DNA of 64,000 nt from Crocodylus rhombifer. Lineage: Eukaryota > Chordata > Crocodylia > Crocodylidae. The DNA lies in assembly GCA_038503035.1 (NCBI GenBank), contig JAVSML010000048.1, positions 746,541 to 810,540 on the forward strand, given 5' to 3'. Below the pieces are notes generated by a model. It was not told the origin of the DNA, did no database searches, and worked only from the letters and a program-made list of their open reading frames with translations. Both the position numbers and the translations under genes were made by a program. How positions within the stretch are numbered: position 1 is the stretch's first letter; the number at the start of each line of letters is the position of its first letter. Below are positions 35,930 through 46,058 of the stretch, piece after piece.

Positions 35930-36131
35930 CTTTATGGCAGGGGCAGGCAATTATTGAGGGGGGAAGGCCACTTACTGAATTTTTTGGCAAGCCATCGAGG
36001 GCTGCATGACAGGCAGCTAAGGGCAGATAAATATTAATTTTCTAAATTTTTTAGGGGCCGTGCGGGCTGGATAGAATGGGGGCCGCATCTAGCCTGTGGG
36101 CTGCGTTTTCCCCCCCGTCCTTGCTTTATGG
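35930..36131 (+). mobile_element. 186-bp hAT MITE with perfect 8-bp duplication (copy 1)
   Basis: The element proper spans 35938-36123, starting CAGGGGCAGGCAATTATT. Identical octamers ctttatgg flank it at 35930-35937 and 36124-36131. Over its full length it matches the reverse complement of 41167-41353, including gggctgcatgacaggcagc, cagataaatattaatttt, ctaaattttttaggggcc and gggctggatagaatgg. Equal length and clean ends define a homogeneous non-autonomous family. No coding capacity. Confidence 0.92.
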
Positions 36132-37187
36132 AGACCTCTAACCTGAGCAAAGTTCTTGGCTTGCAGAAGCTCTCCCCTTGCCTGCTCCTCTTCTCTTAAC
36201 CATAATTGTCCCTTATGGAATCTTTTCTCATGCTTTGTTCAGTCTATTTTTGAATACCTCTAGTAATCTGCTGCTTCCTTTCAGAGCGTTTTTCTACATT
36301 CAGTTATTTGTTGAAGCGTGTTCTGTATTTGTCTTCTAACTATTACATTTTTATTCCATGGTGGTTCCTGGATAAGTGGACAGAGGAAGAAAATATCCCT
36401 AGGAGGAATATGGTTCAGAAACGGAGTAGCTTCTGTGCTGCATTGAGGATGGTATGAAGTAACCTCAGTGGCCTTCCTCTGGGTTGCCACATCCCCAGCC
36501 ATTCAGAAGACGAGGCAACCACCCACTAGAGCACTGCCACAACTGGTTGTGGAAATTTGCCTGTTAGCCCCAGTTAGTGATCAGCTGATTTATTTTTTTT
36601 CTAAGGTATGGGGTTAACAATTCACCTTTGCTACATCCATCATTGTATCTGAATTGGCCATTTTTAGTCATGGCTTTTGTTGAATCCTCAGGACGAACCC
36701 ATCTGTCAAAAACCTCTACCTAATATTGGAGCAAATGGGTTGCATCTAGTTCTTGTTGTGTAGTGGGAGAAGTTCCCAACTAATGGGACTTAATGCAGCT
36801 CCATCAGATTTCTGGTGTATCTGAGTTGTGCTTTAGTGCCAGCTATGTTCTGAGCTTTTCCTACCTCAAATTATCCGAGTTCTCTAGTGCACAGTTGCTA
36901 ACATCTTTTAAGTTTAATCGGTTTTATTTGAAATATGTGAGTAGGCCTAACAGCTTGGTGGAGTGATCCAGTCTCCTTTACTTCATCACAAATTCCAGTA
37001 TTTAATGCCAGAACCTTATGTCTCCTTGCCTTTTTCAACAGTATTTTATAGATGCTGACTACCAGTAGCAGTATTTCAGGCCCACTAACTGCAGTTTGCT
37101 TTCAACTTAATGTATTAGGCTGGGATTTGCAGAGCCCAAGGAGTCTGGGCATTTTGTCTCCTTTCAGATCTACTACAAACCCAAGCT
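36132..37187. other. Non-coding stretch, possible worn LINE remnant
   Basis: No gene. Around 36240-36340 the words ttgaatacctctagtaat and gctgcttcc hint at antisense CR1 or L3, but they are too short and diverged to call. Confidence 0.5.
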
Positions 37188-37509
37188 TTAGGGCACTTTT
37201 ACACATGCTTGTGGGGGGCACTTTAATTAGAGGTGCTCTAATGAAAGCGCCTTTGTGTCTCGTGTATCAGCGTCCCTGCTCTTCAAAATGATGGTGGGGG
37301 CACTTAAGCTAAAGCTTGTCAAACATGCTCGAGTTCAAGCCCCCCCCCTGCCGTTTTGAAGCATGGGGACGCTGATATGCAAGACGTGGCAGATTGCTGG
37401 AGTGCGGTCATTACCATGCCCCTGCAGACTCAGTTAATCAAGCCTGCTCTGACACACTGTAATTGCAGCACATCGGAGCAGCCTTTGCGCTTGTGTACAG
37501 GCATCCTTA
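37188..37509. mobile_element. Harbinger-like MITE with TTA target duplication (copy 1)
   Basis: The element proper spans 37191-37506 (316 bp), flanked by TTA on both sides. It starts gggcacttttacacatgc and ends ttgtgtacaggcatcc, a weak terminal inverted repeat sharing tacaca. A GG-starting terminus with a TTA duplication is typical of PIF/Harbinger. An internal inverted repeat (37261-37288 against 37354-37381, about 21 of 28 matching) could form a large hairpin. Shared blocks with 55105-55377 include tgatatgcaaga, taattaccatg-type and cactgtaattgca-type words. Confidence 0.8.
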
Positions 37510-38500
37510 ATGATTAAATGTTATTATTTTCACTAAAGAAGTACAGAGCAGTAACTTGAATCTATGCTGAACCAGCCTCTTAATATGCAGTATTTTACAA
37601 TGGTTTCTACTCCAGGACTAATTTAGAAAGTTTGATTTACTCAAATCTAGCGATTTTTGTTTTAGAAGGATCGAAACTGAAATGCATGTTTTATGTTTCC
37701 CTTGCACATGCAAGATATCGCCAGGCCAGGCCTCCCTCAGTCTGCTGTCTGGTACCGTGGAACAGGCTGTCCTGGTTTACATGGTTCGGTTGTCAGTGAC
37801 TAAACCAGGACCTCCACCTGGTCTAGCCTGAGTGAGGAGGGTATGTGGACTAAAAACAAGACCTGTCAAAGGGCGGATGAGCTGCCTGCAAGCCAACAGC
37901 CTTCCATACCTGAAGAAGAGATGGGCATCACCAGGTCATTTTGCCCAAAGAATCACCAATGATGTAAAGCAACTCAACTAACCTCGTGCAGGGTGGAAAA
38001 GGGTTGTTGCAGCCTCTAAGGTGCCCCAAGAATCGCAGCAGCTTTGGGACTGACTTGACTTGACGTGCACGTGCAGTTGTTTTTGTTAAACCTCAAACCT
38101 GGAAACAAAATCCTTCTTTATGAAGTGGCAGAGCTGATAAGGGATTTTAGATGCATGGGCTCTGCCTCCTGTATTTCTAATATTACCCAGCACTTCGGGA
38201 ATTCTTATCTGGAAGTGGATCTCTGCGAATGTGCCAGGAGAAAAAGCCTCATAGCAAACTTTAATTTGAATGTAAGCACTTTTTGTTTCATGCTTTTTCA
38301 TTTTCACCTCCAAATCTGGAGGTTTATAAAGGGGCAGGCTAACATAATGCTGTGCTGCATTAAAATGTGGTGTGATTCAGTAGTGACGTAAGTGCCTGTC
38401 ATTAAATCTTTGTCCAAGGAGGGACTTGAGCAGGGGATCATTCAGACACAGCTGCTAGATTTGAGGTAGGCTCGGAAATACTATAGCTGATAATATATTA
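37510..38500. other. Non-coding stretch, possible old repeat
   Basis: No gene recognised. The segment 37740-38070 reads like worn transposon or retroposon sequence, but I cannot place it. A 108-codon frame at 38065-38391 lacks any domain. Confidence 0.5.
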
Positions 38501-38790
38501 AATTTATATACCACCTTTCATCCTAAAGCTCTTTACACACTGTGTACATGAGGCCGAAGGATCGCTTGCTCACTACTGACATGCAGTTCGCAGCTGTTTA
38601 GCCGTCTGTGTTAACTTAGAATAGGAAATGAATGGGAACACTATATCCAGTTGAAATGCGGGAGGGGATTTTCAGTTGGGTAGAGAGTTGGCACTTGGCC
38701 AAGGTATTTGGGTTCACACTCATACAAGATCAGGTTTGTACCATTAGGATATCCCAGTCCTATCAGAGGATAGACACGTAGCTCCCTGAT
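38501..38790 (+). repeat. Old interspersed repeat, unclassified
   Basis: It begins with ttatataccacctttcatcc and aaagctctttacaca. I recognise this order from old repeats in reptile genomes (tatatagcgcctttcatcc...aaagcgctttaca). The middle and right parts are too diverged for a firm boundary. Confidence 0.4.
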
Positions 38791-38947
38791 GTTACCTGAA
38801 AAATTTGCTTCTTGGCCTCTTGTAGGCTAAGACCAAGTGCACTCTTAAATGCATTATCAAATCAGGGTTGGTGATAAAGATACAGTTTAATGATGAGTTT
38901 ATTAACTTGCCCTTGTTCAACCTTAGTAAAGGAAAAAAACTAGGGGT

Positions 38948-39130
38948 AGGGTAGTCCTGTTGTGCTCATGATAGCGATAGTCTAGTTACATATGCAAGAG
39001 GCAAGAACTCTTGTGGGCGATGCATTTTATTGGACCAGTTGTATGGTTGAGATAGACATAGGCAAGCTTTTTGGTATCACAGGAGCCTTTCTCGAGCCTC
39101 TGAGACTGAAGAAGGCACAGCTGAGCTAAA
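38948..39130 (+). repeat. Unclassified widespread vertebrate-type repeat
   Basis: The order gtagtcctgttgtgctcatg, then gcattttattggaccagttg, then gagatagacataggcaagct, then ctgagactgaagaagg matches a repeat common in reptile DNA (gtagtcttgttagtct...ttttattggaccaactt...gagagacaagcttt...ggtctgaagaag). Related pieces lie at 15.3 and 60.9 kb. I cannot name the family. Confidence 0.6.
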
Positions 39131-41158
39131 TAGCAGACAGAACAAAAGCTTATTAAGTCGGGTCATTATCATCCATGAAGTGCCTGTGTTACAGTGGCAG
39201 ACTGCTGAAAGGATGGGAGCCTTGTTTGCTGAATGAAGACCAGATATGAGGGTGGGCTTAATCAACCAGCTGGGGAGGCAGGACTTCTGAGGTGAGGCTG
39301 TACAATACTTTCACAATGCAAGCAACTCAGCCTGAAGTCTCTAAGCGGGAGCTCTTTCAGATGAACTGCAAAGAAATTGCCGCTGGCCAGACTAATCAGG
39401 TCCATGCTAGAAACAACTCATCTGAGATTTGTACTTCCCATATTTCACAATTTCCTCCCCTTCTATAAGTTCTTTGCATCTGTCAGCCAGATGTACTAAA
39501 GTGAGCTAGCCCCCAAACTGGTGTCCAGAGTCAGGATTTACATGGTGTATACGTTGCACCAGCTAAGATGTGGGCCATGGCTGAATGACCAACTGCAAAG
39601 AAGCAAGGTCATTTAGCCAGGGTTGCCAGGACTAGACTGTTCCTGGGACCTGAGCTGAGCTAGCTCAACACTGCCTTGGGTTCCTCCGCATTCAACTCTG
39701 TGAATCCATCAGCAGCTGAATTCTACTAGGGAATTAACTGGGGCAGGATGGAAATGTTTCCATCCAAGCTCTTAAAAACCTATTGCGGGAAAATGGCCTT
39801 TCTGTGGAAAACATTGCTGCTTTTCATCTGTAAAACCCAAACAACTGGACATCAAAAAGTGATCAATGAGGACCCAAAAGATCAGTACTGTGTTTGGTAT
39901 TATTGGGATAAAGCCTACAGGTAAGAGCCTATCAGTTTGCCATGACCCGTTCAAATTGGGAAGGGAAGGCAAGACCAGTGTTTATATCAGTGTTTTGCAA
40001 ACTATGCTCCTGGTTAATAAAAAGTTGCTCCCATTTTCTCCTCTTAATTTTATCTGAGGAAAGGAAAGAGTCTTTCAGAGACTCAAATGGTTTATTTTGG
40101 TTAAACAACATTTTGTGAGTTTTTAAGTAAAACTGGACCGTGCTCTGCTAAGCCTAATCTTGAACCAAAATACTTGCACCTACTTGGTAGGTGTGATCGG
40201 GATGAGAACATGACTCAAAGACCGTTTCAGCTGAGCCCAGGCCAAGTAATATCAATCTGGCTTGTGCTTGATGATAAACATGCTTCTCATTTCTGAAGTC
40301 ACTACTGTATAATCTGATTACAGCTGATGTAGTTGGCTGAAATCCAGTCTCAGTTCTCACAGCATCCTCCTTCCACGGGCAAGTGGAATTGGAATGTTCT
40401 ACCCAAAAAAATCCCTTTGAAACAGAGCTGACAAGTCTCATGTATTAGTCATGTGGCACATCAGGAATATGGCCTCACATGAGGCCCTTTCATTTCTCCT
40501 GGTACGGCATGAACTGTTTTTGTCTTCTCAAGGTGACCTACAGGCTCTTCTAATGTCTTTTTCCAGCTGCAAGTAGAGAAGTAACTGCGACCATGATAGA
40601 GACGTATGGCTTTTTTTTTTCCAAAGGATTTCCCTGCAGCATAAGTAATTTCCAAATGCGTGCAGCCCAGATGGCGAGATTTTTGTAGGCCTCCTATCCC
40701 GGGGGGTGGGGATCAGATTCTTCCCTGACATGATTAGTCTTTGGGACATTTCTTTATCAAACGCCAACACAAATGCTGCTTGGAAACACGTCTGGTTCTC
40801 CATTCACCACCTTTTAGCACAGAACAATACTGAATGGTCTCGACAGCTTTCTGAAGAGGCAAACTTTGGCAAATAGAAGTCTCGTCTGTCTTATGGAATT
40901 TGGTTTAATTTTTTTTTCCTTTCCTGTAATAAATTGTGGTTCCCCACTCTAATCAGCATGTGCAGTTTGGTTGCTGGTGGCCTCCGAGAAATGGCCTCCT
41001 CCTAGTGTTTGCCTAGATGACATAGTGCACAATATATGGCAGCAGAGCCCCTAGTAGAGATGTGGCACGTGGTGGTAGAAATGGTCTTTCTGCTGTCTTT
41101 GCTACACCACTCCCCTACAAGCCAGAAGTGCTGCTGGGTGGATGCCTTCTCCTTATCC
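39131..41158. other. Non-coding stretch, no gene seen
   Basis: About 2 kb with only short frames on both strands and no recognisable repeat. T-rich runs lie near 40609 and 40908. Confidence 0.6.
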
Positions 41159-41361
41159 CTGTAGCTCAGGGGTGGGCAAAATGCGGCCCCGGGGCTGGAT
41201 GTGGCCCGCCAGGCCATTCTATCCAGCCTGCGGGGCCCCTAAAAAATTTAGGAAATTAATATTTATCTGCCCTGGGCTGCCTGTCATGCAGCCCTTGATG
41301 GCTTGCTGAAACTCAGTAAACGGCCCTCCGCCCAAAATAATTGCCCGCCCCTGCCATAGCT
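41159..41361 (-). mobile_element. 187-bp hAT MITE (copy 2, opposite orientation)
   Basis: The element proper spans 41167-41353. It starts CAGGGGTGGGCAAA and ends TTGCCCGCCCCTG, giving good terminal inverted repeats. Flanking octamers ctgtagct and ccatagct match at 6 of 8 positions. It is the same family as 35938-36123, but inverted. Ends are better preserved than in copy 1, whose right terminus has decayed to ccgtccttg. Non-coding. Confidence 0.9.
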
Positions 41362-43829
41362 GCTTCCAGACCAGGGGTTTTGCCAGCACTGCTGTGTGAG
41401 CTAAGCTTGGGGTGGGGAACATCATTTTTTTTCCCTTCTCCCTCTCCCCCTTCCTAACTGACATAGCTATGCCAACAAAACTTCATAGACTAGTCGCGAA
41501 ATGGGGTCCTTTTATAGCCTGATGGCCAACAGATGGCATTGCCGGGACTAAAGCTCAAAAAACCCAGCGTGGAAATTGTGGAGCAAAAGCTTGTTGGATG
41601 CTGGAGCAGAGTAATGTGCTGTTGGTGGAGCCCAGTATGTGGTTAGACGCTGCTGCTGGAACACACTTGTAAAGGGTTATTGGAATTTTCCTTGTACATA
41701 ATTATTGGTGTCTGTTATAAAGATTGTATTTGTTGCTCTAAGAGAAAAATCTGTTGGGGGGGAAACTTTCTGAGGTTTTTCTGCTACATTTCCAAACAGC
41801 GCTGAAAAGTGAGGCGGATGCCACAAGGATGATCTCATAGAGAAGTCAAGTGCAGGAGATCATTTATTCCAGACACAAGTTATTTTACTCCTTGGCAGCT
41901 GATGTGAAGTTAGTGCCCAAAAATCTATTCAAAGGCTATACTAACGTGAGACTTGTTGCTGGAGGTAGTTGATATTATGGTTAATAATAATAATAGCATC
42001 ATCATTTTCCCCAAATGTTGATCTCCATATGCTGTTGCGTGTTTGCGTAGACAGAAAACAAAATGACTGTGACAGGAGGGTGCATTTCTATACATACGTA
42101 CAAGCAGTCTGTTTCTTATACCACTAAAGCTGATCTGAAGGATAGTGGAGAAGGCCGGAATTTCTTTAATACCTGCCGTGCTGCATAAACTGGGAATACT
42201 TTACTAAAATAAAACCCATAGGAATTCATACATTATAACAGATAGGTAAGCAAAGCCTTGCACACTGCTGGCAATACCAACAAACTATTTTGGCATTTCC
42301 AGTTTTCACTAAGGCTAAAGATTGCTTTCTCCATCCACAAAGTACTCTTGTGGGGGAAATGCAGATGTCTGCAGTGGCATGTCTCCGGTTCCCGAGAGCC
42401 ACGGGATTGTGGAAGTCTCAGAGCAGCACTTCAGAAATGGCTGTGAATATGCAGAGCTGTATGGGACGTTTAAGCCGAACTGAGCATCCACCTGCTTCAA
42501 TCGGTTTTTAAATTAGAAATTGCCAAGCAACTTCAGCTGAACTTCCAGTCTCTATAAAGACAGTGCTAAGCATCCCATCAACATCAAGGGGACCAGGATC
42601 TGATCCATGTAAGATTATCCCAATGACCATCAGGGGTGCTATGAAATGGCTCTGAACTCATGCATCACAGCCGAAAAGCGTTCGAAATTGCCCGACACTG
42701 AGAATAGAAACATGCCATCGAGCTTGGAGCCTTGGTGGAGGATCTGGGAGTGAAAAGAGGATGCTGGTGACTTTTTCAGAGGCAACTCTAAAATTGTTTT
42801 TAAAAAGATTTTAATGGATCGCTGAGAGAACCACCTAGAAAAAGAAAGGATGTCATAGGAATTGCTGGCCACAAGTATAAGGGAGAAATGATGGAGCTGG
42901 AGTAGGAATCCTAAAGATTTCCCAGAAGGGAAGGAGAACAGGTCTGCAGATGGATTGGTAAATGTGGTTTCCTTCACCAGGAGAATTAAATTCTCCAAAC
43001 ACTTTAGAGTACGTTTCTGTTGTTTCAGCAGTGCTACGCTTCAGGGTACTTTAATATTATTCTTTAAATTAATCACATTAGAGAATTTCTTCAGTCTGAA
43101 GGAGACATAATTAGCCTGTAATGATCAAATATTAAATTTAGCCCAAATTGAAGAATGCCTGTGACATTAACTATTTCATGCCCACCAAAGGGGCAGAATT
43201 CTTCCCATAAGGATAAGATTTTCTTTAACACTGAAGGGAGGGTTGTTGGTTTTGGAGCAGGTAAGCCCTTTTGTCCTGTGCTTCTCACCAGGGGCATGCT
43301 TTCGTCTTTTCTGAATTCCCAAAGTAGCGACTGTAGGATTCCCAAGTAGAAGAAGATAGGTTGTTTGAAAACGTGGCTCTGTGTGCCGCTTACACTGTAT
43401 TTTGCAAGGTACGTCAAACTTTCTTAACAGTAGAAAAAGTTGCTTTGCCAGGAGGAAAGTGCGGCATTTGAAAAGTTTCACCGCGTTGTCTCTCTGGTAT
43501 TCAAAGTTCTTACAGATTTAACTTCTACCATTCCTTGGGACTGCATAGCATCAACTGGTTCCCTCCCACTTCCTCCCCACCCCACAAATACACACTCTTG
43601 CCAAACCTGACAAATGGTTTCTCTGTTAATAAAGACAGAGGGGAGATGAGCCCTTTTTTCCTGAGCCATGAACATTTTTGGTTTACATTTGTTGCCGTTG
43701 AGTTTAAGCTTGCATTTCCATGAAGCTGGAGGTGGGGCAGGGCCCTTATTTTCCCACAAAGATTGTGTCAGGAAATGATCCTGCTGCATTTCAGTTCGAT
43801 CTTGGAAGTGGCGGCTGGAGCATTTTATG
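41362..43829. other. Non-coding stretch, no gene seen
   Basis: No gene recognised. Frames at 42.6-43.0 and 43.1-43.9 kb overlap on both strands without a domain. The sequence near 43140-43480 is unique-looking. Confidence 0.6.
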
Positions 43830-44370
43830 CAGATCTGGCCTTGGGGAAAATGGCGCCCTGGGCAAACTTGTATTTTGGTGCCCCCCACACACGGCACCTG
43901 TTCTCCCTGGTGCCCCCCCACCTTTCCCTACCGTGTGTATGGGGTACATGCATGCAGCCACAGGCGCGGTGTGTGGGTGGGTGTGCCTGCAGCGTGGGGT
44001 ATGTGTAGGTCGGGTGTGTGCGTGAGAGGCACACATGCCCCAGTGGCTGTGAGTGGCAGAGGACCCTGTGGGCTATTGCAGGGCAGTGTGCATCTGCTCA
44101 CCCAAGATGGTGGGCGGTGGGGCTGAGGAGCAGCAGGGCTTCAACAGCACGCAGCAGGAAGGGCAGCTGGGTAGGCAAACAGGAAGCCCAGCCCCAGGGC
44201 GCTGCTGCCCAGTCCTGCCCGGCTGCCCTCGCCCTCAGCAGTGGTGGTGGTGACTGGGGGAGGGCGGGCTGCAGCTCAGCCTCCAGCCCCAGCAGGTTGG
44301 TGATGGCAAAGCCCTTGGGACCATTGTACCCTGGGCAGTTGTTCACGCTGTCCATACCTAAGGCCATCTC
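43830..44370. repeat. GC-rich repeat, probably a decayed DNA element
   Basis: It opens with tggcgccctgggcaaacttg and ttttggtgccccccaca, words seen in GC-rich reptilian hAT-type repeats and loosely echoed in the 45.2 kb element. GT-rich sequence lies at 43965-44030. Many overlapping frames on all strands reflect base composition, not genes. It does not look like a promoter CpG island. Boundaries are uncertain. Confidence 0.4.
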
Positions 44371-45228
44371 TGGTTTTACATGATGGTCTGAAGGACTGGG
44401 ACATGGCTCATTCTAGAGAAAACTGGGCTCAAATGAGAAAACTTAGCTTCATGGGGTTTTTTAATCTCAGTCTTCAGGAAGGTTCAGCCTTGCACTCAGA
44501 CCTCGTGCCTTGGTCCCATTTCCATTTCCTACACAGATGTATCACATTTGGGATGTGTTCTGCTGCTCTAGGCTGCAGGAGAAGCAGAGCTTCCGTTATT
44601 ACCCACCCTTCTTTACAGGGTCAGGCTTGGTATGACCAGAGGAAATAGCACCAGAAAGGCTACATGCACATGCGGAGATTTAAGTTTAGGCCCCAGTCTG
44701 TGATGGAGGCTCCTAGACACCAGACTGGGCCCCTGAGATCTGGTCATAACTATTGTCTGGCAGTCCCCAAGTCCATTTCTCAGGCTGGAAGGAACGATGT
44801 TGTGGCATTTTGCCCTTGTTGAGGTGCTCAGCTTTGCCATTAATCCCAGGCCAGAGATTTTTCCACCACTGTGATTTATTTATTTTTTTGCTTTGAATGG
44901 TGCTTGACAGCCTCGTTAGCTGGTGGCTGCTCTGTGTGTGCATCTGGGGTGTGCAACCGCAGTAGGCTTTTGTTTTTGTTACTTAACAGGCTCATAAAAG
45001 TCTACTGGGGGCCCTAGCTCAGCCAGCGTTTCCAGCCCTGCTGCTCCCCAGCTGCAGGCTTATTGCGATGTTTTATTGTTTCAATAACACTTCAAAAGAA
45101 AGTGGTACCAACTGGAGTGGATATGTTGAGTTCTCTGCCTGGGGATTGAATGTTACAACTCGGGATGGAAAATGGCTCTGGTGCTTGGCCCACGTCTCAA
45201 AACACACGGAGGAAAGTTCAGTGTGTTG
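44371..45228. other. Non-coding stretch, no gene seen
   Basis: Unique-looking sequence between two DNA-element candidates. Short frames have no motif. Confidence 0.6.
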
Positions 45229-46058
45229 ATAGGCAGCAGGGCCGGTCCAAACATTAGGTGAACCAGGCAGTCGCCGGGGGCGCCAAAATTGTATGTGGAA
45301 CAAAATAATGGGAACATCATTCGACATAACAGCTCGGTCTAAGACCTTCGGTTCAGCAAGGGGAGAAAGTGCTCTGAAAAGATCTCGGGGAAAGCTCACT
45401 AGAATTGCAACTCCTACATTTTCAACTCTCAAGTGGATTTACGATGAGAGCAACTGCTGGCAACGTCATCCTAAAAGACGAACCCCTACTCCTACATCAT
45501 CTTACAGCTTGTGACACCAATTTCTTACACCCCCCTTCTCCCTCCCAGCCACCCTGTTTTAAATCTAAAGCACCCTAGATTCTGTCCATTGCATTTAAGA
45601 TTTCATTAAGAGTAAGGCGACCAAAATATGCCAACACCAGGTACAGATAGGTATTGTGCCCACAATTTGGGAAACAGGCTTCAAGGTAGGAATTTTTTGG
45701 TTTGGTTTTGTAGATCTCATTTAATGTATGTGATGTAGACCTGATGTACAAATGTAGCTATTATCATAGGTACACCTGAGTGGTCATGTGTAATAGTCTC
45801 AATTTTATAATGTCTAGAAATGGCCAGAGTAGGATCGCTGCATTTAATCTTTGTAAGAACACATATGATTTTTTTTTTTTTCAAAATCAGTCAAAAAAAA
45901 GCCTTTGGGGTAAGTAAGTCGAGATGGGGTAAGCCTTTGGGGTAAGTAAGTCAAGCTAGGGGTAAGCCTGTTTTCTTCTATATTGGAAGTGGTGGGGGTG
46001 CCAAGGTACACAGTTCTCCTAGGGCACCAATTACCCTTGGACCGGCCCGGCTAGGCAG
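45229..46058. mobile_element. 814-bp hAT-type element with internal tandem duplication
   Basis: The element proper spans 45237-46050. It starts CAGGGCCGGTCCAA, and the reverse complement of its end reads CCGGGCCGGTCCAA. Flanking octamers ataggcag (45229-45236) and ctaggcag (46051-46058) match at 7 of 8 positions. A tandem duplication of about 32 bases (gcctttggggtaagtaagtc unit) lies at 45901-45932 and 45933-45965. A 73-codon frame at 45293-45514 starts near the left terminus, is basic and serine/threonine-rich, and shows no transposase motif I can identify. The element is much longer than the other hAT passengers here and may be a deletion derivative of an autonomous parent. Confidence 0.82.

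Noticed and set aside
37740..38070. Possible RTE-type LINE 3' sequence
   Set aside because: It has a repeat-like feel, but I could not match any motif or terminus with confidence.
43791..44383. Cluster of overlapping frames on both strands suggesting a GC-rich coding exon or CpG-island promoter
   Set aside because: Frames are open in several phases at once because stop codons are rare in GC-rich repeats. The opening words match a repeat, and CpG is not notably dense.
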